From Lachnospiraceae bacterium UBA6998 (GTDB lineage: Bacteria; Bacillota; Clostridia; Lachnospirales; Lachnospiraceae), in contig DJXS01000048.1 of assembly GCA_002448395.1 (NCBI GenBank), positions 8,218-22,233 on the forward strand: a stretch of 14,016 nt of DNA, written 5' to 3'. This document shows, piece after piece, positions 7,728 through 14,016 of this stretch. Numbering within the stretch: position 1 is the first letter of the stretch; every line of letters starts with the position of its first letter. The notes beneath the pieces are model-generated. The model was not told where the DNA came from. It did not search any database and worked only from the letters and a program-made list of their open reading frames with translations. The translations under genes were made by a program, and so were the position numbers.

Positions 7728-8633
7728 TCAGCCTTTGACCGCGCCGGCCATAATGCCGTTGTCAAAGTACTTCTGGAAGAAGGGATACATGATCATCAAT
7801 GGCAAACTTGAAATAATGATCGTCGCGTACTTTAATAGTTCCGCAAGCTGCGCACGAGCGGCAGTGGACTGCATGTCGGAGACCATGCCGGGTTCGGGCT
7901 GGCTTTGAATCAGGATTGCGCGAAGTACCAGCTGCAGAGGCTGCTTCGATGCGCTGTTGAGGTAGATCATCGCGTCAAAATAGCTGTTCCACATACCAAC
8001 GAACTGCCACATCGCGATCGTCGCAATGATCGGTGTGCAGACAGGCAGGAGGATCTGGAAAAAGTAGACCATCTCGGTCGCACCGTCGATCTCCGCCGCT
8101 TCCTGCAGATCGCGGGGAATTCCCATGTAGTAGGTGCGGGCAATGATCATGTTCCACACGCTGAAGGCGCCGGGGATGAGGATCGCCCAGATGGTATCCA
8201 GCATGCCCAGGTTAGAGATCAGCAGGTAAGTAGGGATCAGGCCGCCGCCAAAGAACATCGTGATCACGAAGATCGTATTGAAAAATCCTCTTCCCTTAAA
8301 ATCAGCACGGGACATGGGATAAGCCGCCAGCAGCGTCACTACGACGGAAATGATCGTGAACAGGATCGAGTAGATCAGCGCGTTCTTGAAGCCGACCCAA
8401 ATCTGCGAATTGCCCAGAACTCGTTCATAGGCAGTCAGCGTCCACTTGCTGAAATCGAATGTCAAGCCGCTGTTCTGCAGCGTGACCGGATCAATAAAGG
8501 AAGCAAGGATAATATAGATGATCGGCAGAATGATCGCGACAAGGAACAAACCAAGGATCGCATAGGCGATGATCAGCAAAGTCTTATCGCCGGAGGGGAG
8601 CTTTGAAAATTCACTTCTCTTTTTTGTCTTCAT
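7728..8633 (-). CDS. Sugar ABC permease, LplC/YtcP-like (second subunit)
   Basis: A 301-residue inner-membrane permease of the binding-protein-dependent type (MalG-like half, LplC/YtcP group). About six membrane segments are visible, at roughly 18-46, 84-105, 117-140, 146-166, 197-215 and 267-285. The cytoplasmic EAA loop (DLQEAAEIDGATEMVYFFQI, 175-194) docks with the ATPase. It ends AGAVKG, which is typical of the group. A GTG at 8642 is in frame, but it lies inside the GGAGGTG ribosome site; the ATG at 8633, 7 nt after GGAGGT, is the better start. It lies 14 nt after the first permease and pairs with it to form the channel. Confidence 0.92.
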   Translation of the reverse strand: MKTKKRSEFSKLPSGDKTLLIIAYAILGLFLVAIILPIIYIILASFIDPVTLQNSGLTFDFSKWTLTAYERVLGNSQIWVGFKNALIYSILFTIISVVVTLLAAYPMSRADFKGRGFFNTIFVITMFFGGGLIPTYLLISNLGMLDTIWAILIPGAFSVWNMIIARTYYMGIPRDLQEAAEIDGATEMVYFFQILLPVCTPIIATIAMWQFVGMWNSYFDAMIYLNSASKQPLQLVLRAILIQSQPEPGMVSDMQSTAARAQLAELLKYATIIISSLPLMIMYPFFQKYFDNGIMAGAVKG

Positions 8634-8647
8634 ATTCCGCACCTCCC

Positions 8648-9592
8648 TTAGATACCCTTGCCATCATTCATCTTCTTCACAAGAGAGTTCATTGTTACCA
8701 GAAGAATGACATTGATAACGGTATTGAACAGGCCGACAGCGGTGGAGAAGCCGTAGTCACCATCCAGAAGACCCTTCTTATACACGTATGTGGAGATGAT
8801 CTCCGACGCGTTCAGGTTAAGGTCAGTCTGCAGTGCATATGCCTTTTCAAAGCCGACGGACATGATGTTACCGACAGACATGATGAACTGGATCAGGACT
8901 GTGTCCTTGATGGCAGGCCATTCAACGGCCTTGATCTGCTGGATGATGTTTGCACCGTCGATCACGGCAGCCTCTTTCAATTCCTTACTGGCATTGGACA
9001 GAGCTGCGGTATAAATGATGGACGCCCAGCCTGCTCCCTGCCAGATACCGGAAGCGATGTAGATCGTCCGGAATGCAGAAGGCATTGTCATGAAGTTGAA
9101 GGAAGTACCGAGCATCATGTTTACCATGCCGGTAGGTGCAAGCAAGATACGCACGATACCGCAAAGGACGATGACAGAGATAAAGTTCGGCATATAGAGC
9201 ACGAGCTGGATTTTCTGTTTCGTCTTAGCGCTGAGAATGCGGTTAAGCAAAAACGCCAGCAGAATCGGAGCCGGGAATCCCCAGAGCAGACCGAAGACAC
9301 TCAGCTTCAGGGTATTAGCCAGATACCGCATGAAGTCCGGTGACGACAGAAAACGGTGGAAATGCTCGAATCCGACCCATTCGCTTCCGAAGATTCCCCG
9401 GATAGGGTTGTATTCCGTGAAAGCGATCAGGATACCGCCCATTGGGATGTAGCGGAAAATGATCGTAAGCAGAAACGCCGGCAGCATGAAGATTACATAC
9501 AACTGCCAGTGTTGCCGAAAATAAACTAATGTGTTGTGCATTTTGGAATTTCCGCCGCTTCCGGCTGCAGCGGATTCCGGTGTTTTTTTCAT
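8648..9592 (-). CDS. Sugar ABC permease, LplB-like (first subunit)
   Basis: A 314-residue inner-membrane permease (MalF-like half, LplB group) and the first gene of the operon. Membrane segments appear near 29-50, 95-118, 130-152, 180-200, 228-248 and 285-303. The EAA loop is KELKEAAVIDGANIIQQIKA (203-222), the contact site for the ATPase. The frame is open to a GTG at 9655, but the ATG at 9592 has AAGGGAGGT with a 6-nt spacer and begins a normal MKKTPESA N-terminus, so 9592 is chosen. The mRNA leader is about 95 nt from the predicted start of transcription. Expression is likely controlled by the divergent LacI-family protein through sites around the promoter. Confidence 0.93.
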   Translation of the reverse strand: MKKTPESAAAGSGGNSKMHNTLVYFRQHWQLYVIFMLPAFLLTIIFRYIPMGGILIAFTEYNPIRGIFGSEWVGFEHFHRFLSSPDFMRYLANTLKLSVFGLLWGFPAPILLAFLLNRILSAKTKQKIQLVLYMPNFISVIVLCGIVRILLAPTGMVNMMLGTSFNFMTMPSAFRTIYIASGIWQGAGWASIIYTAALSNASKELKEAAVIDGANIIQQIKAVEWPAIKDTVLIQFIMSVGNIMSVGFEKAYALQTDLNLNASEIISTYVYKKGLLDGDYGFSTAVGLFNTVINVILLVTMNSLVKKMNDGKGI

Positions 9593-9642
9593 TGATTTAC
9601 CTCCCTTCCTCAAGCAAATACATAGTGCAAAATAGATTCTGA

Positions 9643-9656
9643 CGTGTGCGCACACG
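9643..9656. promoter_or_regulatory. Perfect 14-bp palindrome in the operon leader
   Basis: CGTGTGCGCACACG is an exact palindrome, lying about 30-43 nt downstream of the predicted operon transcription start and about 50 nt before the first ATG. It shares GTGCG with the operator-like sites beside it. It could be an auxiliary protein-binding site. Confidence 0.4.
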
Positions 9657-9665
9657 AATCAAACC

Positions 9666-9679
9666 AGTGCATTCGCACT
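9666..9679. promoter_or_regulatory. Candidate LacI-family operator, downstream of the promoter
   Basis: AGTGCATTCGCACT has perfect 5-bp arms (AGTGC/GCACT) around ATTC. It lies about 7-20 nt downstream of the predicted operon transcription start, a classic repressor position. Its core GTGCATTCGCA recurs with one change 64 bp away at 9731. Confidence 0.55.
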
Positions 9680-9692
9680 CCTTGATAGTGAA

Positions 9693-9721
9693 ATTGTATC
9701 TTTTGTATTGTAAAATGTCAA
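9693..9721 (-). promoter_or_regulatory. Strong sigma-A promoter of the sugar uptake operon
   Basis: On the minus strand, TTGACA (9716-9721, perfect -35) is followed after 17 nt by TACAAT (9693-9698, 5 of 6 matches to the -10). Transcription should start near 9686 and read through the six-gene operon. Confidence 0.8.
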
Positions 9722-9730
9722 TTCAAATGT

Positions 9731-9741
9731 GTGCATTTGCA
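9731..9741. promoter_or_regulatory. Second operator-like site, upstream of the -35
   Basis: GTGCATTTGCA matches the core of the site at 9667-9677 in 10 of 11 positions, 64 bp away and in the same orientation. It lies 9 bp upstream of the -35 element. The two sites flank the operon promoter at about six helical turns. Confidence 0.45.
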
Positions 9742-9859
9742 TCTTTTTCGGCAATTATCACGATGCATGGTCGTCATTTTTATAGGTATAGCAGCCACAA
9801 CGTTAAAAATAGCGAAGCGCTTATATTTACATTTGCTCACATCGATAAGTGGCAATTAT

Positions 9860-9889
9860 TTGACCTGTTTCCATTTGTCATGGTATAAT
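9860..9889 (+). promoter_or_regulatory. Extended -10 promoter of the LacI-family gene
   Basis: TTGACC (9860-9865) and TATAAT (9884-9889) are separated by 18 nt, with TG one base before the -10 (TGGTATAAT). Transcription should start near 9896, about 57 nt before the ATG. TGCATGATGCA (9890-9900) overlaps that start and may be an autoregulatory site. Confidence 0.75.
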
Positions 9890-9952
9890 TGCATGATGCA
9901 TTCTCAGACAGATCATCCTGTTCAGGCATTACAAGAATTGGAGGATTATGAA

Positions 9953-10993
9953 ATGAAGAAAGTAACTCTGCAGGATATTGCCGATGAACTCGGTATCTCC
10001 CGCAATACGGTATCCAAAGCCATGAATAATTCCGAAGGTATTGCGGCATCTACGCGCGAAAAGATCCTGCAGAAGGCTGTGGAAATGGGATACAAACAGT
10101 TCTCCTATGTCAATTCCCTATTAGAGTCCAAGGATATGACCTCTTTACCTGCGCCCCAGCAATATCAGGGAGAAATCGCGCTGATGACCTCCTCTTTTTT
10201 GTCACAGTCGCACTTTGCCTCCACTATGCTGGACAAATTCCAACGCGAGATCTCACAGGCAGGCTACACGATGAACACTCACCGTGTCACAAAGGAAAAT
10301 CTGCGTACAATGACATTCCCCTACACGTTCCGCAAGGATCTTGTGAAGGCTGTCATCTGCATTGAGATGTTCGATTTTGACTACGACACCATGATCTGCG
10401 ATCTGGACGTCCCGGTCCTCTTTGTGGACGGCCCTGTTAAGAGAGACGGATACTCCCTTCCTGCCGATCAGCTTTATATGGACAATACGACTGAGATCAC
10501 CCGTTTTGTCAACGTTATGCTTGCCGCAGGAAAGACCCGCATCGGCTTTGTTGGCAACTATAATCACTGCCAGTCCTTCTATGAGCGATACGCAGCCTTT
10601 CGGATGGCCATGCTTATGGCAGATTTCCCGGTAGACGAGCGCCATGTATTTTGCACCAACCGTGTTGAAGAGATCATAGAATCGATTGCAGATTTGGAAG
10701 AGCTTCCGGAGGTGTTTATCTGCGCCAACGATTTCATAGCAGGTGATCTGGTCCGCGACTTGTTCTCCATAGGGAAGTCTGTGCCGGAAGATGTGCTGAT
10801 CCTTGGTTTTGACAATTCGCCTGAGTCGCGCTACTTCCGTCCCGCTCTCAGCACGGTCCACATCCATACGCAGGTTATGGCTTTCGCTGCCATGCAGCTG
10901 CTCATTTCCCGCAGACATGAGCCCTCTCTGGACGCACGCATCGTCCACACTGAAACGGAACTGATTTTACGCGATTCGACACGACTGAACTGA
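9953..10993 (+). CDS. LacI-family transcriptional regulator
   Basis: A 346-residue DNA-binding repressor of the LacI/GalR family. The N-terminal helix-turn-helix reads VTLQDIADELGISRNTVSKA (4-23), and a hinge region follows around 46-60. The C-terminal periplasmic-binding-protein-like domain senses a sugar or sugar phosphate; ICANDFIAGDLVRDL (256-270) and ILGFDNSPES (283-292) are typical of it. ATG 9953 has GGAGG with an 8-nt spacer; longer in-frame starts lie upstream of or at the promoter. The gene is divergent from the uptake operon, and operator-like sites surround the operon promoter, so it probably represses that operon and perhaps itself. The hinge (KQFSYVNSLLES) is not a canonical LARSL-type hinge. 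The effector is unknown. Confidence 0.93.
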   Translation: MKKVTLQDIADELGISRNTVSKAMNNSEGIAASTREKILQKAVEMGYKQFSYVNSLLESKDMTSLPAPQQYQGEIALMTSSFLSQSHFASTMLDKFQREISQAGYTMNTHRVTKENLRTMTFPYTFRKDLVKAVICIEMFDFDYDTMICDLDVPVLFVDGPVKRDGYSLPADQLYMDNTTEITRFVNVMLAAGKTRIGFVGNYNHCQSFYERYAAFRMAMLMADFPVDERHVFCTNRVEEIIESIADLEELPEVFICANDFIAGDLVRDLFSIGKSVPEDVLILGFDNSPESRYFRPALSTVHIHTQVMAFAAMQLLISRRHEPSLDARIVHTETELILRDSTRLN

Positions 10994-11006
10994 AAGGACT
11001 TTTCCC

Positions 11007-11717
11007 ATGAGGTTTTTTTCTTATGAAAGCAGGTTCAGCCAGCTTCTTATGAAACTGAGCTGCAGTTGTCTTCTGAATATACTTTGGTTTATCTGCTCAC
11101 TGCCCATTTTCACCATTGGCGCCTCAACGACTGCTCTTTACTACGCGAGCCTGAAGGTCATCCGCGATGAGGAATCGCATGCGTGGCAGCTGTTTTTCCG
11201 CTCTTTTAAGGAAAACTTCAAACAGGCAACGCAGCTCTGGCTGATCCTTCTGGGCGCGGGCCTGTTCCTGGGAGCTGACGGATATATCCTCTATCATCTG
11301 CGCAAGAGTTCAACGGGTGTCATGGCTGTGATATGGACGCTGATCCTGGCACTGGTGATCGCGGCGTCGGTCCTGTATGTGATCGAGCTTTTGTACGTCT
11401 TTCCCCTTTTGGCCAGTGTGCACAATACTAACGCTGCCATGCTTAAAAACGCTTTTTTGATCGGCACGCACTATCTGTTCGCGACAATCTTGGTTTTCGC
11501 TGTCCATTTTGCTATGTTTTTTGCCGTGGTCGCGATATTTACGCCGCTGATCATATTCGGTGAAGGGCTGTGCGCCATGGTCAGTTCCTGGATCCTCAAC
11601 AGCCTTCTGATCTCCGTGTCCGGTACGCCGGAGGATTATATGGAGGATTCCCCGGAAGAACTGCCTGAGAATACCTCTGACAGCATCATGAAAAACTACT
11701 CGGAGGAAAATACCTGA
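11007..11717 (+). CDS. yesL: DUF624/YesL-family membrane protein
   Basis: A 236-residue integral membrane protein of the DUF624 (YesL) family, recognised by its N-terminal part: the opening hydrophobic helix with LNILWFICSLPIFTIGAS (23-40), then ALYYASLKVIRDEE (43-56). About five membrane segments are visible, at roughly 18-38, 76-95, 104-132, 152-178 and 178-205, with an acidic C-terminal tail (207-236). YesL proteins commonly sit beside Lpl-type sugar importers and LacI or AraC-type regulators, but their biochemical role is not established. The AAAGGA ribosome site overlaps the stop codon of the regulator gene, 8 nt before the ATG, so the two are probably co-transcribed. Its stop overlaps the next start by 1 nt. 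Confidence 0.85.
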   Translation: MRFFSYESRFSQLLMKLSCSCLLNILWFICSLPIFTIGASTTALYYASLKVIRDEESHAWQLFFRSFKENFKQATQLWLILLGAGLFLGADGYILYHLRKSSTGVMAVIWTLILALVIAASVLYVIELLYVFPLLASVHNTNAAMLKNAFLIGTHYLFATILVFAVHFAMFFAVVAIFTPLIIFGEGLCAMVSSWILNSLLISVSGTPEDYMEDSPEELPENTSDSIMKNYSEENT

Positions 11718-12445
11718 TGGTCAAATTGTCTGAAAAGGAAAAAGCCGCCCATAAGGCGGCTTTTCAAGCGATGAGCCCGGCCGAAAAGGCTGAGCATATA
11801 TTTACTTATCATAAATGGACGATTCTCCTTGTCCTGCTGGTCCTTCTCATTCTCGGATCAGTCCTTCACCGGCAGTTGACTCAGAAAAAGCCTGTACTGT
11901 ATCTGGCTGTGATCAACACCTCATTCGGCGAGGATGTAGAAAAGAGTCTGACAGAGGACTTTCTGAACGAAGCAGGCTTTGACGCGCGCAGGCAGGAAGT
12001 CTATCTCTACCGTGATCTGTATCTGTCGGAGGACGCCGACACCCTCAACCACGAATATGCCTATGCCTCCAAGGTGAAACTGGGAGGCGCTATGAGCGCA
12101 GAGAAACTGGACCTCGTGCTGATGAACCGGGAAGCTTACGATATCTTCTCGCAGCAGGGCTATCTTCTGGATCTGACATCACTTCCGAATGAGTTCTCTC
12201 CGTATCTGACGGAGAACGGAGTCATCCTCTCCGACAATTCCGTGGATTATCTGCTCGGAAACGCAGCGCAGGAACAGGTCGTAACAGAAACGGTCCCCAA
12301 TTCACTTGCTGTTTCTTCTCTTCCGCTGTTTCGTGACGCCGGCTTTGACGGAGATCTCTATCTCGGTGTTGTATCCAACAGCCCCAGGCAGGAAGCAGCA
12401 GCAGAGTACCTTCGATACATCACAGGGATCAGTCCCCGGCACTGA
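11717..12445 (+). CDS. Membrane-anchored protein, binding-protein-like domain
   Basis: A 242-residue protein I do not recognise by name. A charged N-terminus (1-33), rich in Lys, Glu and Ala and ending in the YHKW pattern often seen before the membrane segment in clostridial proteins, precedes one membrane helix (about 34-50, ILLVLLVLLILGSVLH). There is no lipobox. The outer part (about 58-235) resembles a short solute-binding-protein fold: KLDLVLMNREAYDIFSQQGY (130-149) followed by LLDLTSLP, and a C-terminal LYLGVVSNSPRQEAAAEYLR (214-233). Binding proteins use similar stretches to frame the ligand cleft. It overlaps the YesL stop by 1 nt (TGATG) with GGAGG upstream, so it is translationally coupled. 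A role as a sensor or helper of the importer is inference. The coding region and topology are well supported; the function is not. Confidence 0.8.
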   Translation: MVKLSEKEKAAHKAAFQAMSPAEKAEHIFTYHKWTILLVLLVLLILGSVLHRQLTQKKPVLYLAVINTSFGEDVEKSLTEDFLNEAGFDARRQEVYLYRDLYLSEDADTLNHEYAYASKVKLGGAMSAEKLDLVLMNREAYDIFSQQGYLLDLTSLPNEFSPYLTENGVILSDNSVDYLLGNAAQEQVVTETVPNSLAVSSLPLFRDAGFDGDLYLGVVSNSPRQEAAAEYLRYITGISPRH

Positions 12446-12447
12446 TC
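12427..12447. terminator. Hairpin spanning two convergent stop codons
   Basis: GATCAGT (12427-12433) and ACTGATC (12441-12447) form a 7-bp stem with a 7-nt loop. It covers both the plus-strand stop (12443-12445) and the minus-strand stop (12429-12431). Neither strand has a U-tract after it, so its efficiency as a terminator is doubtful. Confidence 0.35.
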
Positions 12448-12674
12448 GTTCTGGCGATCCGGCATATGTCTTTGAGCTTTTTCGCTTTCTCTCTCTTCTC
12501 AAACGACAGTTCTTCGATCTGACTGTTTAGCTCTTCCAGGGCGCCTGCATTATCTTTTTCAAGCCTTTCTGCCTCCAGACGATCAATCTGAGCCTGCAGC
12601 AGCTTCGATTCTTTCTCTGTTTTGCGGCGCTCCCGGATGAGAGACTCAATTGTATCACCACTCATCTTCATCAT
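12429..12674 (-). CDS. Small charged coiled-coil protein
   Basis: An 81-residue hypothetical protein made almost entirely of Glu, Lys, Arg, Leu and Ala. Heptad-like spacing of Leu and Ile from about 8 to 70 (for example LLQAQIDRLEAERL) suggests one long alpha-helical coiled coil. There is no membrane segment or known catalytic motif. ATGs at 12674, 12671 and 12665 are all possible; GGAAAG (12676-12681) lies 1, 4 or 10 nt before them, so the exact start is open. It begins 17 nt after the broken thioredoxin-like gene and its end overlaps the convergent gene by 17 bp. It may be co-transcribed with the thioredoxin-like gene. I cannot assign a function. Confidence 0.55.
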   Translation of the reverse strand: MMKMSGDTIESLIRERRKTEKESKLLQAQIDRLEAERLEKDNAGALEELNSQIEELSFEKREKAKKLKDICRIARTISAGD

Positions 12675-12691
12675 TCTTTCCGGGGTAATTA

Positions 12692-13079
12692 TTATTCGAC
12701 TGCCTTGATCGCCTGATGAACATTGTCATCATCCAAGTCGGTGCAGATGCCGATGATCTGGCAGTCCTTCTCAGCGAGTTCTTTATTGAGTTCTTCCAGC
12801 TCCGGCAGTTCCTGCTTGCAGAAGGTGCACCAGGTCGCCCAGAGATTGATCATCGTTACCTTGTGTCCCGCGAAGAGATCCTCGGAAGAAACCGCATTCC
12901 CCTGAAGATCTGTGGTCTCAAATGAGAGTTTCGTTCCAACCGGAGCGACTTCGAAAGGCCTGTGGGGTCCATTGAGTGTTACGCCGTTAAGTATGTCCAC
13001 CTCCGCCGGAACCGCCGCAGCCCATAAGGAGCGACATGCTCAGGCAGATCATAACTATGATTGCCACATACTTTTTCAT
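12692..13079 (-). pseudogene. TlpA/ResA-like thioredoxin lipoprotein, frameshifted and truncated
   Basis: The gene starts well: an AAGGAGGT site (13088-13095), then ATG 13079 and the lipoprotein signal MKKYVAIIVM...LLMGCGGSGG with a lipobox cysteine at 21. That frame ends at a TAA after HT, 30 codons in. The rest of the protein lies in another frame, which opens at 13003 after GGCGGA and can begin at a GTG at 13000. It encodes VDILNGVTLNG and then a redoxin domain with WATWCTFCKQELPELEEL, whose CxxC pair is intact. One surplus base in GGAGGT (about 13000-13005) would explain the break. The domain also stops early at IKAVE, before the cis-proline strand and last helices normal for TlpA. An intact relative would be an outer-surface thiol-disulfide protein. 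A sequencing error could explain the frameshift but not the short end. Confidence 0.75.
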
Positions 13080-13129
13080 AACTAACTACCTCCTTAGTCA
13101 TGATTGCTTAATCGTATAAGTACAAGATA

Positions 13130-13157
13130 ATTATATCAGTGCGTTTTTTGTTGTAAA
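13130..13157 (-). promoter_or_regulatory. Sigma-A promoter for the thioredoxin-like gene
   Basis: On the minus strand, TTTACA (13152-13157, 5 of 6 matches to the -35) and TATAAT (13130-13135, perfect -10) are separated by 16 nt. Transcription would start near 13123, giving a leader of about 44 nt that contains the AAGGAGGT site. The promoter looks intact although the gene behind it is broken. Confidence 0.65.
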
Positions 13158-13185
13158 TCTTATAGCCTCATATAGCCGAATAAAA

Positions 13186-13890
13186 TCAGTTCTTTTGTCC
13201 CCCGTTCAGTTCGAGAAACAGCGCCGCCATAGTATTTTCATAATAAGGGAGCGTCCACAGAACATTGACAATTCCAAAGGTGACGATTCCCAATATAGTC
13301 CATCCCAAAAAGGTCATGTCCAACAGGAATGTACGCCATTTGTTCCCGTCCATCATCCTGCGTGAAAGTGTGATCACCTCTATCTCAGACAGGTCAGGAT
13401 ACTCTTTCACTATATAGGGGACCATCCTGTAGGAATAACTCTTTACCAGTCCCGGAAAAATCAACAGGCAATACCAAAGGCAATTAAAAACATCTCTGAG
13501 AAGAAGAGCAGCGAAAACGTGCGCGTAATCGGAAAAGCCTTCCCTGATCAGTACAAGTTCTGCCGATCCCTTCTCAGCGTTGTTCCTGAAGAACAGGCAG
13601 CCTCCCGCCTCTAAAGCGTTGGCGAAAATGATCTTTATCAGTACCGCGGACACAATGATGGACATATATCCCACAACAACGATGCCTGCTATGATCAGGA
13701 GTTCATTCGGCGCCATTTCATGAAGCGGTTCAAAACCGACGTTCTGCAATATGCTCTCTCTTCTGATCTGGGTCAGCGCCGATGTCACTGTGGCCAAAAG
13801 GAACATAAGCGCCGCAACAACAACACTTCTCCAGTAATTCTTTTTTAAGGCGGACTTGCCCTTCTTCTTAATGTCTCTTACAGACCACAT
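13186..13890 (-). CDS. DUF975-family integral membrane protein
   Basis: A 234-residue membrane protein of the DUF975 family, found widely in Firmicutes and of unknown function. The family marks are the N-terminal MWSVRDIKKKGKSALKKNYW (1-20), the central FPGLVKSYSYRMVPYIVKEY (135-154) and the C-terminal PYYENTMAALFLEL (215-228). Membrane segments appear near 22-40, 63-90, 124-138 and 187-213. The start ATG 13890 has AAGAAGG with a 6-nt spacer and lies 11 nt after the stop of the phosphatase-like gene, so the two are probably in one operon. I see no clear hairpin terminator after it; the promoter of the next gene begins within 40 bp. Confidence 0.85.
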   Translation of the reverse strand: MWSVRDIKKKGKSALKKNYWRSVVVAALMFLLATVTSALTQIRRESILQNVGFEPLHEMAPNELLIIAGIVVVGYMSIIVSAVLIKIIFANALEAGGCLFFRNNAEKGSAELVLIREGFSDYAHVFAALLLRDVFNCLWYCLLIFPGLVKSYSYRMVPYIVKEYPDLSEIEVITLSRRMMDGNKWRTFLLDMTFLGWTILGIVTFGIVNVLWTLPYYENTMAALFLELNGGQKN

Positions 13891-13901
13891 GCTATACCTT
13901 C

Positions 13902-14016
13902 TTATTTATCGTCTTTTTGGGGTCCCTTATACTCCAGGCAGAGCATGGTCAGGTCATCGAACTGCTCTGCTTCCCTCACGAATCTGCCTATTGACCCGCG
14001 CACATTCCCCAGGATC
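13902..14016 (-). CDS. SpoIIE/PP2C-type serine phosphatase (3' end only)
   Basis: Only the last 37 codons are present; the gene enters from the right edge. The visible end contains FVREAEQFDDLTMLCLEYKG, matching the C-terminal strand of PP2C-like phosphatases of the SpoIIE/RsbU type, where the FDD-T-M stretch includes a metal-binding aspartate. Such proteins dephosphorylate anti-sigma-factor antagonists or act as general stress or sporulation switches. It is the upstream partner of the DUF975 gene (11 nt away). Which SpoIIE-type protein it is cannot be told from this fragment. Confidence 0.7.
   Translation of the reverse strand, partial: ILGNVRGSIGRFVREAEQFDDLTMLCLEYKGPQKDDK

Larger units (their letters stand above)
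9593..9952. promoter_or_regulatory. Divergent control region, uptake operon / lacI-type gene
   Basis: A 360-bp AT-rich gap without a supported gene. It holds a minus-strand promoter, a plus-strand promoter, two matching GTGCATTYGCA sites, a CGTGTGCGCACACG palindrome, an AAGCGCTT palindrome (9815-9822) and TGCATGATGCA (9890-9900) at the predicted start of the regulator transcript. The frame of the regulator gene is open back to 9731, but most of that stretch lies upstream of the regulator promoter and reads like non-coding sequence. Confidence 0.8.

Noticed and set aside
9815..9822. AAGCGCTT as a CcpA catabolite-response element
   Set aside because: The flanks miss several conserved positions of the cre consensus (no TG before the AANCG core on either strand), so only a short palindrome remains.
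9731..9952. In-frame extension of the LacI-type protein back to 9731
   Set aside because: The first 50 or so codons would lie upstream of a strong promoter (TTGACC-18-TATAAT), and a clear GGAGG precedes the ATG at 9953, where the helix-turn-helix begins.
13164..13180. Repeated TATAGCC units (TATAGCC-TCA-TATAGCC)
   Set aside because: This is only two 7-bp direct copies in an AT-rich gap. It forms no stem and does not resemble a known repeat or attachment site.

Overview
The window looks like chromosome from a fermentative, low-to-mid GC Firmicute, most likely a Lachnospiraceae-type gut or rumen clostridium. Supporting signs are strong AGGAGG-type ribosome binding sites, a DUF624/YesL protein, a DUF975 protein, an Lpl-type sugar ABC importer, and the start of what looks like a pyrophosphate-dependent phosphofructokinase. 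No taxon is proved by the sequence.

Left and centre (211-9592, minus strand, read right to left): a carbohydrate-uptake operon. The order is LplB-like permease, LplC/YtcP-like permease, lipoprotein solute-binding protein, MsmK-type ATPase, GH32 fructosidase, GH31 alpha-xylosidase/alpha-glucosidase. The two hydrolases have no signal peptide, so an intact oligosaccharide is probably imported and cut in the cytoplasm. A GH32 together with a GH31 suggests a substrate carrying both a beta-fructosyl bond and an alpha-glucosyl or alpha-xylosyl bond. The three transporter membrane and binding genes are tightly packed. Every gap after the binding-protein gene holds a perfect inverted repeat without a good U-tract, which suggests that cistron levels are set by RNA processing or partial termination.

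Middle (9593-9952): a 360-bp divergent control region. It holds a strong minus-strand sigma-A promoter (TTGACA-17-TACAAT) for the uptake operon and a plus-strand extended -10 promoter for a LacI-family regulator. Two near-identical GTGCATTYGCA sites, 64 bp apart, flank the operon promoter, and two further palindromes lie nearby. This layout fits looping repression by the LacI protein.

Right of that (9953-12445, plus strand): lacI-type regulator, a DUF624/YesL membrane protein, and an unrecognised single-pass membrane protein with a solute-binding-protein-like outer domain. The three genes are closely packed or overlapping.

Right end (12429-14016, minus strand): a small coiled-coil protein, a thioredoxin-like TlpA lipoprotein gene broken by a frameshift and missing its C-terminal part, a DUF975 membrane protein, and the 3' end of a SpoIIE/PP2C-type phosphatase. 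At the far left edge is the 5' end of a probable pfp gene. I see no rRNA, tRNA, CRISPR array or insertion sequence.
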